Shown in pieces: positions 22,101-30,203 of a DNA stretch of 64,000 nucleotides (the first letter of the stretch is position 1; each line of letters opens with the position of its first letter). The translations under genes and the position numbers were made by a program. Below the pieces are notes generated by a model. The model was not told the DNA's origin. It did not search any database and saw only the letters and a list, made by a program, of their open reading frames with translations. Source of the DNA: Caecitellus pseudoparvulus (Eukaryota; Bigyra: Bicosoecida); NCBI GenBank assembly GCA_965644315.1, contig CBFFRQ010000089.1, forward strand, positions 1 to 64,000. Reading direction: 5' to 3'.

Positions 22101-22721
22101 GCAGTTGCAGCGCTGCCCCGTCCGCTCCCCGGGTTTCACGATGTTCCAGGGTGGAGCAGAGTGCCGCCCCCTCCACCCCCACGCGCTCGTTCGACAACGA
22201 GCCCTTCCTCTGACACAAACGATGCCACTGGAGAAAGCCCCGGCTCCGACGTACACTTTCAAGCACCGGTATTGGCGGGCCCTGGGTGGCACAAAGCGGC
22301 TTCGGAGCTGCCGCATGCTGCAGCTGCGGAGAGCGCACCCGCTAGCGATGTGAGTTGGGAGGCGGCGACAGGGTGTCTACAACATGAAGCTTCAGCAAAG
22401 CTTTTTCCCGGAGAGGGAGTAGCACACTTCCCAACCTCCACAGCGGAAGCATTGCTAGCATTGGGCGCCCCGTACTTCATCGCGAGCACAGGGAATGCCG
22501 AGGATGCCGGTCGCTGCCTTCACACTCTTGGCATGCAGGCATTTCTGAATAAAGACCTGGGCGGCGGGCGGCAGAAGTTCGAATGGGCACTGGACGAGGC
22601 AGCGCGTTGGTGGCTGGCCCACACTGACCTGCGCCAGAGAGTGCTGCAAGAGCTTGAGTCTGACGCTCCCCTTGGCGTTGCAACTTCCATCCAGAGCATA
22701 GTCGGAACACTCCTGGACTAG
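19143..22721 (+). CDS. Hybrid histidine kinase: GAF, HisKA, HATPase, split receiver
   Basis: A 1192-residue cytosolic sensor kinase of a His-Asp phosphorelay. The start is the first in-frame ATG (context ACCATGT); the frame is open back to about 19041. Order: a low-complexity N terminus, then a GAF-like sensor domain (about 209-370, with FLCIPLACAGHMVGVLCLGG). A coiled coil follows, then the H box LTHEVKNPL with the phosphoacceptor His at about 433. The N box is VLDNYVYNAIKYA (about 550), G1 is VADDGRGLS (about 700) and G2 is AGTGLGLAI (about 730). The C-terminal receiver starts at VLVVDDADVNRR (about 850), with phosphoacceptor Asp in VVCDMSMAPGNG (about 932). The conserved Thr/Ser (IASTGNA) and Lys (FLNKDL) come only at about 1110-1135, because some 165 mostly low-complexity residues are inserted. 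Just upstream, 18886 starts a frame reading MGCSSSRPGAPP, a myristoylation/palmitoylation-like start, and a well-formed 49-bp intron (19001-19049) lies between. I could not join that exon in frame. Confidence 0.9.
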   Translation: MCYSASGAGTPLGALPASLHARQHSESSSFPPPALPGLAPSYSLLLGSSHADSSASGRLHSTSSTTAHGSRRAVTASRSGNLSGTPYTAPPTLPPRLAEVLPAAGGHTPSAPTPDLVSDYGHPPRDESDEWLPRVRPTIVQLGVGVRNVGPAPVLARQWTGNSDQAHQFADRRPWQESGTDIDSPFAQETVSGALRGSEVLPGSGVTREHQLAMLDCIMAVQAAYIDAQPPASLFAPLLQQACTTAGCSFGFLGEAFLRRAPLASQSEHVLEPHAIAVSGGASPPSTATLQLLARPSLQSASLDTMHGPSRDLPSLSNFLCIPLACAGHMVGVLCLGGRPTRFSVAFHDAIAPLSTTAAALLQGFKNRRVEQGLRRRLTSEKQLLDVRVKEATAELRAAQARLQAKNAELVAKHRTLASAKASQQSMFGKLTHEVKNPLYGMKGHVAELVEDAAAPGTNLTPDQAASLAIIQSNMTQISLVVEDILALIKMQTHAMRIRPTFVSMRGMGDMLMAAYSPDARNRGRTLTLELSDSVPPLVLADKQRLRQVLDNYVYNAIKYASKHVKLTISSSSVFKAADVASWRRHARQSSHGSTASQSGVGADDLDTFVVMSSPQPGSPTVSDTASPAQATDSGMDASKHSEFQGWDAPPLSARDVLRMGQKCALSHDLGPTVVAAGDTADAAQTGLDAEYTFLLVQVADDGRGLSPEVAAQLFKPFVQEGDLAGGQVSEAGTGLGLAIVHELAIALKGEAWVVSQPGQGSAFRFLLPVRLPMEQDCPQGQSLLQVSAAAATAGMAMAAPRPHCVLPFRRKAMAPPQHAPAPPASPLADLKPTASARAILATGMCTVLVVDDADVNRRLHVRWLKKMGAPSSSVVQCTNGVSAVEIIWQGWVTSLPHAAERAGVDMTNLREYHERNSLPWLTKPVDIVVCDMSMAPGNGYAVMRELHRLFGCLLLHCMSETDAARAMARPILPGIDPPIGSEGQKAVAALPRPLPGFHDVPGWSRVPPPPPPRARSTTSPSSDTNDATGESPGSDVHFQAPVLAGPGWHKAASELPHAAAAESAPASDVSWEAATGCLQHEASAKLFPGEGVAHFPTSTAEALLALGAPYFIASTGNAEDAGRCLHTLGMQAFLNKDLGGGRQKFEWALDEAARWWLAHTDLRQRVLQELESDAPLGVATSIQSIVGTLLD

Positions 22722-23220
22722 GCTTGATGCCTCTTCTGAAGCGGCGGCACCTTGATCAGAGAACAACAGGGTGCGGTGAATTGTCGATTTCTCTGCAATT
22801 CAAGCACACTCCAAGCTTCGCGCTCTTGGATTTAGCAACCCTTGCCCTCCATCACCTGCACACACTCAGCAACCGTATTCCAAAAAGCAAGTACGCAGCT
22901 TCGTGTCCGATCCTTGTTTAGCACGTTCTCCATGCTCTTTGTGTGCAGGCGCCACTGGAAAAAGAGCAATTCGCTGCCGAGCTTGTACCAATTTCCGCAA
23001 CGAGCGAAGCCCTTGCTTTGGTTCACGGCCAGCTGCTGCCTGCCGAACTCCAGCTGTTGGCTGTGTGATGCGTACTGCAGCACTTCTTAAGTTACCAATC
23101 TAGCCCGCCTCAAGGTCGAAGCTCGCGGAGCCCAGGCAAGGGTGAGCAGTCAGCTCTTTGCGCCCGGCGTCGGCTCATTCCACCACCAAGAGTTGCGGCT
23201 TCTTGCCTACATCACAGAGC
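22722..23220. other. Intergenic, 0.5 kb
   Basis: AT-richer than the flanking genes. No ORF with recognisable features. Probably holds the 3' end of the kinase transcript and the promoter of the following glycosyltransferase. Confidence 0.4.
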
Positions 23221-25209
23221 ATGATTCAAGTTGGACCCGCAAAGGTTGCCGCCATCATAGTGGCAAGTGGCTGCGTCCTTGTGGCGGTTACTCAAGCTTT
23301 CTGGGGGCCCGCATTGCTGACTGGCTCCTCGGAAGTGTCCTCCACTCCTTCGCACACTCGTGTCCCAAGCGGCCCATTCACGCACCTTCCCACGGCACAG
23401 CGAACGCAGTCCCTGAAGTTGTGGCTGGAGACCTTGCCCGATGAGCCGCTTTCCTTGTCCACTCCAGTCCAGGTGTCGGTCTCGGACGGCAAGCCAGCGC
23501 CTCCGCTTGCCCCAGACAAGATCCATGTCCGTGCAATGGCGCTGGCTGTGGACCAGCGCTTCAAGACAGCAGCAGAGCAAGTGCAGTGGGAGGCAGACTT
23601 TCACGCAGAGACTTTCCCTGAGGCCGCCTTGAACTCACCAGGCTGTGCTGTCTCCGCGTTCTTTGCGGTGGCCCCGCTAACAGCAGCAAAGGTGGACGCC
23701 GTCTTCCTTCGCCGGCCGTCAGAGGTGCAACTGTGCGCCCCGCTAAAATCAGCCGATACGATTCCGTGGTGCAGTGGTGCCCCTGGATGTGTCGTGAGTG
23801 GTGGACAGGCGTGCCTGCCTTCAGCGGTAGCAAGCATCGCGCCGTGCACGGAGCACGCAGGAGTGCAGCGGCGCTCCGTCACCGCGCACTTCCCGAACAA
23901 CGACACCTTCCCCGTAGTGGCCACTGTGATCCTCCCTTCCCACCCTGCATCCACGTGTGGGGCGCTGCGCACCTTGGAACAATCTGTGGACCTCCGCCTC
24001 AACATTAAGTTCTTCTTGCCTTGGGTGTGCTACAACGACTGCCCCAAAGGCATCAGTCAATCTGCACTGGCTCCATTTCAAGTGCAGGCGTCTTTGCCTT
24101 GGAAGGCTGCGTTTTCCTCAACAGCTTGGGCGTCCAGCCGGCACGGCATTGTGCGGCAGGCCGCCGCTTGTGTGCAGGATGGCCTTGGACTTTGTCGACT
24201 CACCAGCACTCCCACGCAACCTTCGCTCATCATTGGCAACGGTCCCATTTGGTCCGAGCCCGGAAACCCTCGCGGTGGCGCCCACCCGCGATTGCTGGGA
24301 GATTTACTCTTGCAAGCCTGGCAGGCCCCTGGCTCCGCTCGCGTCATCGGCGTCATGGCATCCCAAGCTGATGAAAGTGCTGCTTACCTCCAAGACTTGT
24401 TGACGCAAGCCATTGACCCTGTGCTGGGTTCAACAGACAGTGGACATATTCCTTTGCCGCCGAAGTGCTCACAGGCCGGCGGCGGCCAGCCCTGCCGCAC
24501 AGTGGACGAGATTCTTGTGGCGTCGGGTGTGCAGTTGGTCATGTCTGTGTGGGACGATCGCGCAGACCAGTTGCGCAGAATGTCACAGAAGGGTCAGTAT
24601 GTGTGGGGGCAACTCATGGGGGTCGCTGCATTCGGGCTGTTTGACTTAGCTGGCTACCTGGATGCAGATGCAGTGGTTGTCATGCCCGGCGCCGAACACG
24701 GGCGGTTGCTCTCCTATCTCCGCGGCATATTTTGGTCTGTGCCCAAGACAGATGGCCTGTGCAGCATTGCATTGCAGCTTGGGAATGTGAAGCTTGCTCC
24801 GGACCCTGAGCGCCACGTGTCCGGCGCAGAGTTGGATGTTGCCTCTGCCCGCTGCTTCCAGTCTGCGTTCGTGGATGCCAACCAGCGCCTGGGCTCGTGC
24901 GTCGGTCTAGCACATGGCAATCCGTTCAGCCGGACAGACATGCTCTTCATGGTAAACTTGCATACCATGGACCACACTTCGTATCCACCACAGCGCCAGA
25001 ATGGCGCACTGACGTTCGCTCAGAGGAGGGAGCAGGGGTTGCCAGTCCTGTACTGGCCGGAGAAGACATGCCAGCGCACCAACCGGGGGTATGAGCCATT
25101 TCCTGGCAAGCAGTTTCACCTTCAACCTCGAGAAAAGGAGCAAACCTGTCTGTGCGGGCCTGGCACTGCCAACAAGGTCGTGTATTTGGACCACCCCGCG
25201 GAAAAGTAA
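23221..25209 (+). CDS. Golgi-type II membrane glycosyltransferase-like protein, paralogue A (Asp-Ala-Asp motif)
   Basis: A 662-residue protein from the ATG at 23221, which puts a signal anchor right at the N terminus (VAAIIVASGCVLVAVTQAF). That is the expected topology for a Golgi glycosyltransferase with its catalytic domain in the lumen. The frame is open upstream, but only with non-ATG starts. The luminal part is Cys-rich. Its centre holds LIIGNGPIWSEPGNP and LLLQAWQAPGSARVIGV. Near residue 480 comes GQYVWGQLMGVAAFGLFDLAGYLDADAVVVMPG. The DAD within this resembles the metal/nucleotide-sugar-binding DxD of GT-A enzymes such as glycogenin-type GT8 proteins. A diverged paralogue lies at 32243-30204 (about half identical over the core), and the big multi-module glycosyltransferase lies between them. 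Family and substrate unknown. No introns. Confidence 0.65.
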   Translation: MIQVGPAKVAAIIVASGCVLVAVTQAFWGPALLTGSSEVSSTPSHTRVPSGPFTHLPTAQRTQSLKLWLETLPDEPLSLSTPVQVSVSDGKPAPPLAPDKIHVRAMALAVDQRFKTAAEQVQWEADFHAETFPEAALNSPGCAVSAFFAVAPLTAAKVDAVFLRRPSEVQLCAPLKSADTIPWCSGAPGCVVSGGQACLPSAVASIAPCTEHAGVQRRSVTAHFPNNDTFPVVATVILPSHPASTCGALRTLEQSVDLRLNIKFFLPWVCYNDCPKGISQSALAPFQVQASLPWKAAFSSTAWASSRHGIVRQAAACVQDGLGLCRLTSTPTQPSLIIGNGPIWSEPGNPRGGAHPRLLGDLLLQAWQAPGSARVIGVMASQADESAAYLQDLLTQAIDPVLGSTDSGHIPLPPKCSQAGGGQPCRTVDEILVASGVQLVMSVWDDRADQLRRMSQKGQYVWGQLMGVAAFGLFDLAGYLDADAVVVMPGAEHGRLLSYLRGIFWSVPKTDGLCSIALQLGNVKLAPDPERHVSGAELDVASARCFQSAFVDANQRLGSCVGLAHGNPFSRTDMLFMVNLHTMDHTSYPPQRQNGALTFAQRREQGLPVLYWPEKTCQRTNRGYEPFPGKQFHLQPREKEQTCLCGPGTANKVVYLDHPAEK

Positions 25210-25500
25210 CGCAGTTTGCTCCAGAAAGGCCCACTCTGACGTGCTTGGAAGTCCAATGACAAGGATCATGACTGATCAGGAGTGAGCAAAGCGTTTCGCC
25301 ACGTCGGCAGGCCGATTGAGGTGTGGGAGAGTCAGAGTGTGCTCCACGCGCACCATGTCAAAGGTGTTCGTGCTTGTCAGTCAAGGTTCTTGTGCCGGGG
25401 CCCATCAGAAGCCAATAAGTTATGCCATTCACTGATCTCTTATTTTGGCCCTTCCGGTGAAGCTTGGCCACCTTGCATGGTGAACGACTAGATGTGCGGC

Positions 25501-28500
25501 TCAGGTGCCCACGAGTGCCTCTGTCGCAAGAGCCCCTAACTCTTGCCAGCAGATCCCAGCAAACAAGCTGTCGGACTCGCTGCCTTCGCTAGTGTCTGCC
25601 AATGCATACTTTGTGGCGACAACGAGACGCTCTGGGAGCCTGCGTGCTCGCTTGCCAGCTGCAAGCATGCGGGCAGCGAGGGAGCAGATGCCCCACCCAT
25701 GCTCGGTCAGCGTGTCGGAAAAGCCCCCAATGTCAAGAAACGCTTCGCGGTTCACAAAGACGGCATCCTCTCGCTGCACTGTGCCAGAGAGGATACTGTC
25801 GCGCCACCCGCTTGCCGGCGCCAGCAGCTCCGTTACGCCTGAGCCTGCGGAGCTTGGCTGGCTGGCATGGCGCAGAGTCCAAGGAGTGAGCAAGTCTGCA
25901 ACATCCTTAGCGTGAGCTCGAAGAAATACGGGCAGCGCACCTGGTGATAACTTGACCCCGTTCAGCAAGAACAAAAGGCTCTCCCCAGTTGCCATGCTGG
26001 CTGCATGGTTCAGGGAGTGCGCCTTGCCTTCAAGTGGCAACTGGACAACGTCTGCGTGCCCTGCTGCGCGGAGTTCAGCGTTCAATCCGTCCCATACTGC
26101 CTGCGTGGCGCCACGAGGAAGCGGATCAATGACAGCTACTTCTGTGGTTGGCGTTGCGTCGTTTAGCACTGACCTCACGGCTGCTTCAGTGATGGCAGGG
26201 TCTGCAACAGCAAGCATCACAACGGTGACCGTTCCAGCAACTTCAGGGGAGGGAGCAGCACCTGACTCGCTTTGAGCATGACTAAATCGAATCAATAACT
26301 CGAGCTTGGCTATGCTCATAGCATTCTGCCGAGCTGGCGCCAGTGCTTCATGGTAGCCCAGGCAATCCAAGCTGCGGCAGCTCTGTATCGCCCTTGCCAG
26401 GCCATACACGCCCGATTCGACGGGGTAAAAGCACCCACAAGTCTCTGCAGCCCTGCTAGATAGCACACTCATGTAGTGTGAAGGTGCAACGACCCGCACG
26501 CCCTGCCGGGCCGCTGCTTGAACCAGCAGGGGCTGGCTCCGGGAGGATGGCAGCAGAACTAGGCGGCCTGATGCTGGGATGGAGACGGGATCGGACAGCA
26601 CCACAGTAAACATATCGTGTTTGAAGCTCTCGTGTGTACCACTCGCCGGGGTGCGGGAACAGCCAGCCTTCAGGAGCAGGTCAACGAGGAGCGGCCGATG
26701 TGCATCCTGCGTGTCCACCAATACAAGCCAAGTCTTTTCACCGGCCAGGGAAGAAACCTTGACGGCGTCAATCAACTGATACAGCTGCAGCTTTGAAAAA
26801 GGGGTGCTTTGCCCGATGACCAAGACATCAGGGGGCAGCTCGGTACTGTCCCTGACTATGAGCTCTGCATGGCTTGACGTTGGAAGGACAAGCGGCACAC
26901 ATGAGTGGTGATCTGAGGCAAATGGGCCCAACCCTACGTCCATCTCATGTTGGCTGTGAAACACTGCCACATCTGCGAGCTTCACCAACTCCACTGCCGT
27001 GGGGAGGAGCAGCGAGCGGGTGTCCCTGCCAGTGTGGGCGACGCCCACATCATCAGCTGGCAGCCAGTGTGCAATGAAAGTGGCTTCAGCAAAGCTAGTC
27101 TGCATCCGCCTCTTCTGCACAGCAACAAACACCCATGGCACCTTGGCGTCAAAATGAACAATGTCGAAGGCTGTACGCTCGAGCCACTCTGCGAGCGCAA
27201 CAGCAGTCGACGAAAAACCCTCGTCTGGCTCAACACTGTCTACGCCTGTGATGCCCCTCCGCAGAACAGATTCCAGCGAGAGAACACTGAGGGAATCTGG
27301 CAATGTTGGAACGCTGGTGAGTGAATGGGTTGCCTGCCGGCCTGAGTCTCCAGCTAGAACCAAGACCACGTGGCTGGTTGCGGAGGCTTCAATTGCAGCC
27401 TGGAGGACGGGGTCCAATGCTGACGCGTGCCCCCACGAGCTCAAGAACACACTCCCTTGTGCAGACACGTAAGCTTCCTCGGGGCGGGCGACCCACTCAA
27501 GACTGTACAGCTCAACCGGCTCAGCAGTGCCGCCCGCACACCGCAACTTGAACGCCCGCATGGCCTGCGTTCCGTGCGGGAAGCGAAGCAGGCTACGTTC
27601 GTGGTCGTCCCGGAAGAAGGGTACCGCAAACCACCTGTGGCCATCTTCTGTTGCGAGCATGTTCAACGCGCTCTCTTCCCTACAGCCACTCCACTTGATG
27701 CGCACGGCTTGCACCAGGCGAAGGTGAAGGAGGTCCAGCCCAACCCAGTCCGTCGCCGCCAGAGGCCTGTGCATGTGCCAAGCAGTCGCATCATCACCAT
27801 CTACAGCGCGGATGAAATGAAACGATCCATGTTCAGGTGCCCAGCCTTTTGCAAAGGGGCTGGTCCGCACAGCTGTAATGCACCAGTTGTCAGAGACAGG
27901 GTCGACGTTCGACATGAAGACAGCTGAGTCGCCGCGGCTAATGGCTTTATGGACCCCGCTTAAACTCTTGCGCGACTTGAAATCTCGCTGGATGGGGCAA
28001 TCATCATTGCCAAGGCACTCCTCCACTATGCGCAGCGCCCGCAACTGGTGCTCGGAGTTCTTCGCGCGGTTGTCCGTGCACGTGCTGCATGAGAACGCGC
28101 CGCTCGTATCCAGGCCCTCTTGGTCAAGCGACTGCTGCACGACAGTGGGCAGCTCATTAAGGAGAAGGCTGAAATACAAGTCTGCGAAGCGCTTCTGCTC
28201 ATCTGTGAAAGCTAGAGCTTCCTGCAGCTCCAGGAACTTGAGCGCCAGGTGCCGTGGCACGAAGGCGCCTGTGCCCAGCCACGTGAAGCCTGTGTGCAGG
28301 TCCGCTGCTATGTCCAGAAAGGACCACTTGCGAGACAGGACCCAGGAGCTGGCATCTGTGCCGACGGTGATGACGTTTTGGTTGGCTGCTGCCAGGGCGT
28401 GTAGGGAGTTCAGGTTTGAGGGCAGGAAGTCGTCGTCGATGATGAAGCAGAGGTCGTTGCGGGCAGCTTGGCAGCCGACGTACTTGGCCTGCGTAAAGAT

Positions 28501-29916
28501 GTTCTTCTGCTGGGCCAGCACCGTGACCTTGCCTTCCAGTGAGACTGCACATGCAGCCTCCTGCAAGGCCTTGGACACGTCCACCTCAAGGCTGTTCTGC
28601 ACCACGATGAACTCTGTGAGAAACGGATAGTTTACTGCTGCCTGGCAGACTACCCTCGCCACATTCTGCAATCGCTTCCAGGCAGTGATGACCAGCGACG
28701 CTGGTTGGCTTTCGCGTTGGCTAGCTGCAGCCGCCAACAAGCGCGTGCGCAGCTCACGCCAAGGCCAGTCCCGGGGCTCAACTGGCACATCCTGCCCGTC
28801 CGCTTTGAGGACCCGGTAGTCTTGGCCAGGGGCAGCGATGGAGAGCTTGGTCCACCTGAGAGGAAGCGTCCCGTTGAAAGCACGACCAGGTAGCTCTGAC
28901 AAGCACTTGTCCCGCATGTTCATCCAGCCACCCTGCTCCGACAGGCCGCCATGCCGCGTCACATCCATGACAGACACCACCTCCCCCTGCACGTGCACCG
29001 GCGGCAGGCCCGACAGACTGGACGCCAGCATGTTCAGGCCGATGTCATCACAGTTGAAGACTTCGTCCACGTACGCCTGCAGCTGCGTGTTTGCGGCGTA
29101 GGCCTCCATGAGGTCCCTGTGGAACACGCTGGCGCCCACCAGCACCATGGAGTAGTGCCCGGACGGCAGCGGGAAGAACGAGTAGGTGACTGAAACACCG
29201 TCATCACTTTCATGGACCATATGAGCTCTTGGCAGGAAGCCAACAATTTGACGGGGGTGGTCCCTCCACGCCCACGTTGCTCTGGACAGAGCCGACTGCT
29301 CGATGCGCAGGTCATCGTCCACCAACACCACAGCATCCGTGTCGATGTGGCGGCGCACCAGGAAACGATTATTCATACTGTTGCGGCGCATGCGAATGAC
29401 ACGCACCGGCACCGTGGCCTCGATCTCGCTGGGATGCGGGGGGGTGACTTGCAGGTTGTTCCACACCACCACGAGCCCGACACACCCAGCGTCCCGGGCA
29501 GCGTCGCCTGCATACCGCGATGCGAAGTCCCGCAGCTGCCAGAGCTTGTGGCGGCCGTAAACTTGAGTGACAATAGTGTACGGTGTCTTGGAGAAAGAGC
29601 CATCGGGGTCTGCCTCTTGCACATCTGAAATGCGTCGATTGAGCCCGGCATCGCATGCGACTGGCTTCCTTTCCGCAGCCGATTCACTCCAAGTGTAGCT
29701 CCCGAGTGAGTTCCTGTGACCCCCCATAAGAGTAAGCACGTACTGCCCTCCTGACGTGGTCAAAAGCACCACCCATACTGCAGCTACGCAGGCGAACGCT
29801 GACAGGGCTGCCATGTAGCGGAATTTGCACGGCGCCCGCAAGGCACAGCTGAATGCTTGGCTCCACAGATGTTTGGAGTTCCGGCAACTCCCCCAGCGCC
29901 AGGTCAGTTGTTTCAT
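25501..29916 (-). CDS. Giant multi-module glycosyltransferase (GT64 exostosin-like plus further GT-like domains)
   Basis: A 1471-residue intronless protein from the first in-frame ATG, with a signal anchor at about 35-55 (AALSAFACVAAVWVVLL). Module 1 (about 113-360) is a GT64 exostosin domain: VVVWNNLQ, VIRMRRNSMNNRFL and the DxD-type VVLVDDDLRI at about 200, followed by GFLPRAHMV and NCDDIGLNML. Module 2 (from about 395) is another GT-A-like fold with LCFIIDDDFLPSN at about 492. Around 700-850 is a region resembling discoidin/F5-8 type C sugar-binding folds (DWVGLDLLHLRLVQAVRIKW). Around 900-1180 the pattern (FDIVHFDAKVPWVFVAV, DVLVIGQSTPFSKLQL) recalls GT4/GT-B transferases. From about 1225 a GT2-like domain follows (VTVVMLAVADPAITEAAVRS, SLNHAASMATGESLLFLLNG). 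Exostosins add GlcNAc or GlcA to glycosaminoglycan chains. The substrate here is unknown. Modules after the first are pattern-based. Confidence 0.75.
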   Translation of the reverse strand: MKQLTWRWGSCRNSKHLWSQAFSCALRAPCKFRYMAALSAFACVAAVWVVLLTTSGGQYVLTLMGGHRNSLGSYTWSESAAERKPVACDAGLNRRISDVQEADPDGSFSKTPYTIVTQVYGRHKLWQLRDFASRYAGDAARDAGCVGLVVVWNNLQVTPPHPSEIEATVPVRVIRMRRNSMNNRFLVRRHIDTDAVVLVDDDLRIEQSALSRATWAWRDHPRQIVGFLPRAHMVHESDDGVSVTYSFFPLPSGHYSMVLVGASVFHRDLMEAYAANTQLQAYVDEVFNCDDIGLNMLASSLSGLPPVHVQGEVVSVMDVTRHGGLSEQGGWMNMRDKCLSELPGRAFNGTLPLRWTKLSIAAPGQDYRVLKADGQDVPVEPRDWPWRELRTRLLAAAASQRESQPASLVITAWKRLQNVARVVCQAAVNYPFLTEFIVVQNSLEVDVSKALQEAACAVSLEGKVTVLAQQKNIFTQAKYVGCQAARNDLCFIIDDDFLPSNLNSLHALAAANQNVITVGTDASSWVLSRKWSFLDIAADLHTGFTWLGTGAFVPRHLALKFLELQEALAFTDEQKRFADLYFSLLLNELPTVVQQSLDQEGLDTSGAFSCSTCTDNRAKNSEHQLRALRIVEECLGNDDCPIQRDFKSRKSLSGVHKAISRGDSAVFMSNVDPVSDNWCITAVRTSPFAKGWAPEHGSFHFIRAVDGDDATAWHMHRPLAATDWVGLDLLHLRLVQAVRIKWSGCREESALNMLATEDGHRWFAVPFFRDDHERSLLRFPHGTQAMRAFKLRCAGGTAEPVELYSLEWVARPEEAYVSAQGSVFLSSWGHASALDPVLQAAIEASATSHVVLVLAGDSGRQATHSLTSVPTLPDSLSVLSLESVLRRGITGVDSVEPDEGFSSTAVALAEWLERTAFDIVHFDAKVPWVFVAVQKRRMQTSFAEATFIAHWLPADDVGVAHTGRDTRSLLLPTAVELVKLADVAVFHSQHEMDVGLGPFASDHHSCVPLVLPTSSHAELIVRDSTELPPDVLVIGQSTPFSKLQLYQLIDAVKVSSLAGEKTWLVLVDTQDAHRPLLVDLLLKAGCSRTPASGTHESFKHDMFTVVLSDPVSIPASGRLVLLPSSRSQPLLVQAAARQGVRVVAPSHYMSVLSSRAAETCGCFYPVESGVYGLARAIQSCRSLDCLGYHEALAPARQNAMSIAKLELLIRFSHAQSESGAAPSPEVAGTVTVVMLAVADPAITEAAVRSVLNDATPTTEVAVIDPLPRGATQAVWDGLNAELRAAGHADVVQLPLEGKAHSLNHAASMATGESLLFLLNGVKLSPGALPVFLRAHAKDVADLLTPWTLRHASQPSSAGSGVTELLAPASGWRDSILSGTVQREDAVFVNREAFLDIGGFSDTLTEHGWGICSLAARMLAAGKRARRLPERLVVATKYALADTSEGSESDSLFAGICWQELGALATEALVGT

Positions 29917-30203
29917 GCTTGGAGGTTGGGTGTGTGGCGTTTCCCCTTGGCCCCCCACAGCCCGTTGCCTTCCCTGGTGATGGCACGTATTTGGCAGCTG
30001 GCAGGTGGGAAACACACGGTCAGGCACGGACTGTCATCGAGCTCTGACACGGAGCAGTGGTAGCCCCATAGTCTGGGATATGAGATCCGATGTCATGTTT
30101 CTGAGCTTTTTCATTTGTTCTCCTTGCTGTTTGACTGTGCAGTGATAACCGCTGCTTCAGACTGCTCCCAGGCAAGGAAAGCGTGCCAGGCGCTGCTCAC
30201 CCT

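Noticed and set aside
22570-22590. tRNA B-box-like GTTCGAAT
   Set aside because: It lies in the histidine kinase coding sequence with no cloverleaf around it. No convincing tRNA was found anywhere in the window.
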